Assembly (NCBI RefSeq): GCF_002155905.1
Contig: NZ_MUMF01000291.1
Span: 1-64,000 of the forward strand
Reading direction: 5' to 3'
DNA length: 64,000 nucleotides
Source of the DNA: Streptomyces tricolor
GTDB taxonomy: Bacteria > Actinomycetota > Actinomycetes > Streptomycetales > Streptomycetaceae
Of this stretch, positions 63,313 through 64,000 are shown one piece after another. The position numbers and the translations under genes are program-made. The notes below the pieces were generated by a model, which saw only the letters and a list, made by a program, of their open reading frames with translations, made no database searches and had not been told where the DNA came from. The number at the start of each line of letters is the position of its first letter. Positions within the stretch are counted from its first letter, which is position 1.

Positions 63313-64000
63313 CCTGGCCGCGGAACTGCACCGGTGGACCGAGGAGGGCCGGGAGTTCGCCGTCGCCACCGTGGTGGCCGTGGGCGGCAGCGCCCCGCGC
63401 GGGCCCGGTGCCGCCCTCGCCGTCGACGGCGCGGGCACCGCCGTCGGCTCGGTCTCCGGCGGCTGCGTCGAGGGCGCGGTGTACGACCTGTGCCAGGAGG
63501 CGCTCCGCACCGGGGAGAGCGTCCTCGAACGGTTCGGCTACAGCGACGAGGACGCGTTCGCCGTGGGACTGACCTGCGGCGGGACGATCGACGTGCTGAT
63601 CACGCCGGTGCCCGCCGGGGCATCCGCCCGGACGGTCCTCGGCCCGGCGCTGTCGGCCGCCGCCCGAGGCGAGCCGGCGGCCCTCGCCCGGGTCGCCCGG
63701 GGCCCCGCCGAACTCCTCGGCCGGGCCCTGCTGGTCCGGTCCGACGGCACGTGCGAGGGCGGGCTCGGCGGTCACCCGGACCTGGACCGGACGGCGGCGG
63801 CCGAGGCCCGGGCGCTGCTGGAGGCGGGCCGCACCGGCACGGTGGATCTGTCGGCGGACGGCTCGCACTGCCCCGGCGGAGTGACCCTGCTGGTCGAGTC
63901 GAACGTGCCGCCCCCGCGCATGATCGTCTTCGGCGCGGTCGACTTCGCGTCGGCACTGGCCCGGGCCGGCAAGTTCCTCGGCTACCACGTGACCGTCTGC
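63305..64000 (+). CDS. XdhC/CoxI-family maturation factor (3' end missing)
   Basis: The first 232 codons are present; the gene runs off the window. XdhC_CoxI domain at the start (ATVVAVGGSAPRGPGAALAV, GSVSGGCVEGAV, TCGGTIDVLI) and the beginning of the XdhC Rossmann domain (RMIVFGAVDFASALARAGKF). Proteins of this family insert or sulfurate the molybdenum cofactor of the partner enzyme (PaoD in E. coli). The Rossmann glycine motif reads FGAVDFA, poorer in Gly than the usual GAGHVG, a subclass trait. ATG 63305 overlaps the catalytic subunit by 8 bp. Confidence 0.9.
   Translation, partial: MLDLAAELHRWTEEGREFAVATVVAVGGSAPRGPGAALAVDGAGTAVGSVSGGCVEGAVYDLCQEALRTGESVLERFGYSDEDAFAVGLTCGGTIDVLITPVPAGASARTVLGPALSAAARGEPAALARVARGPAELLGRALLVRSDGTCEGGLGGHPDLDRTAAAEARALLEAGRTGTVDLSADGSHCPGGVTLLVESNVPPPRMIVFGAVDFASALARAGKFLGYHVTVC

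Overview
The window is actinobacterial chromosome, most likely from Streptomyces. Base composition is very GC-rich, third codon positions are almost all G/C, GTG starts and 4-bp ATGA/GTGA gene overlaps are common, and the content is typical of the genus: several SpoIIE-type phosphatases, a SARP regulator, a DUF574-type methyltransferase, a secreted GH12 cellulase and an RsbU/poly-HAMP signalling block. I saw no rRNA, tRNA, IS element, phage gene or CRISPR array. All function calls come from reading translated sequence and recalling families; no database search was run.

Layout. (1) 1-2.5 kb: a GH12+CBM2 endoglucanase next to a LacI-type regulator, with three TGGGAGCGCTCCCA-type operators between them. 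(2) 2.5-17.8 kb: signalling block with three PP2C/SpoIIE phosphatases and a 1435-residue hybrid kinase carrying six tandem ~92-residue HAMP-pair repeats, interrupted by a methyltransferase and an AraC/TauE pair. (3) 17.8-20.9 kb: Lrp regulator, leucine/valine-type dehydrogenase and a YbdK-like ligase. (4) 21.2-26.1 kb: a five-gene branched-chain amino-acid-type ABC importer operon, followed by a PucR-type and a very large LuxR-type regulator. (5) 31.9-35.4 kb: a secreted cutinase with every hallmark of the TfCut2/PET-hydrolase family, a GNAT, an SDR and a small secreted DUF6355-like protein.

(6) 35.4-45.3 kb is the most interesting region: a candidate RiPP gene cluster. On the minus strand, in transcription order, it has an MFS exporter, an S9 prolyl-oligopeptidase-type peptidase, a 39-residue precursor candidate at 38057-38176 whose start lies inside the peptidase gene, a perfect 16-bp hairpin, a B12-type radical SAM maturase and a DUF5825-like partner. 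Upstream are a TlpA-like thioredoxin-fold protein and a divergent SARP/NB-ARC/TPR activator. Three 11-bp direct repeats of SARP style lie directly before the exporter gene.

(7) 45.4-58.7 kb: a stress/dormancy-like island (D-lactate dehydrogenase-type enzyme, two zinc alcohol dehydrogenases, two double universal stress proteins, three CBS proteins). Embedded in it is a CstR-like sulfide/persulfide detoxification module: CsoR-family regulator lacking the copper histidine, rhodanese, persulfide dioxygenase-rhodanese fusion and a TauE sulfite exporter, with three C/G-tract palindromic operators. (8) 58.7-64 kb: a TetR regulator facing a PaoABC-like molybdenum aldehyde/xanthine oxidoreductase operon, with two identical operators, one inside the promoter spacer. 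The last gene, xdhC-like, is cut by the window end.
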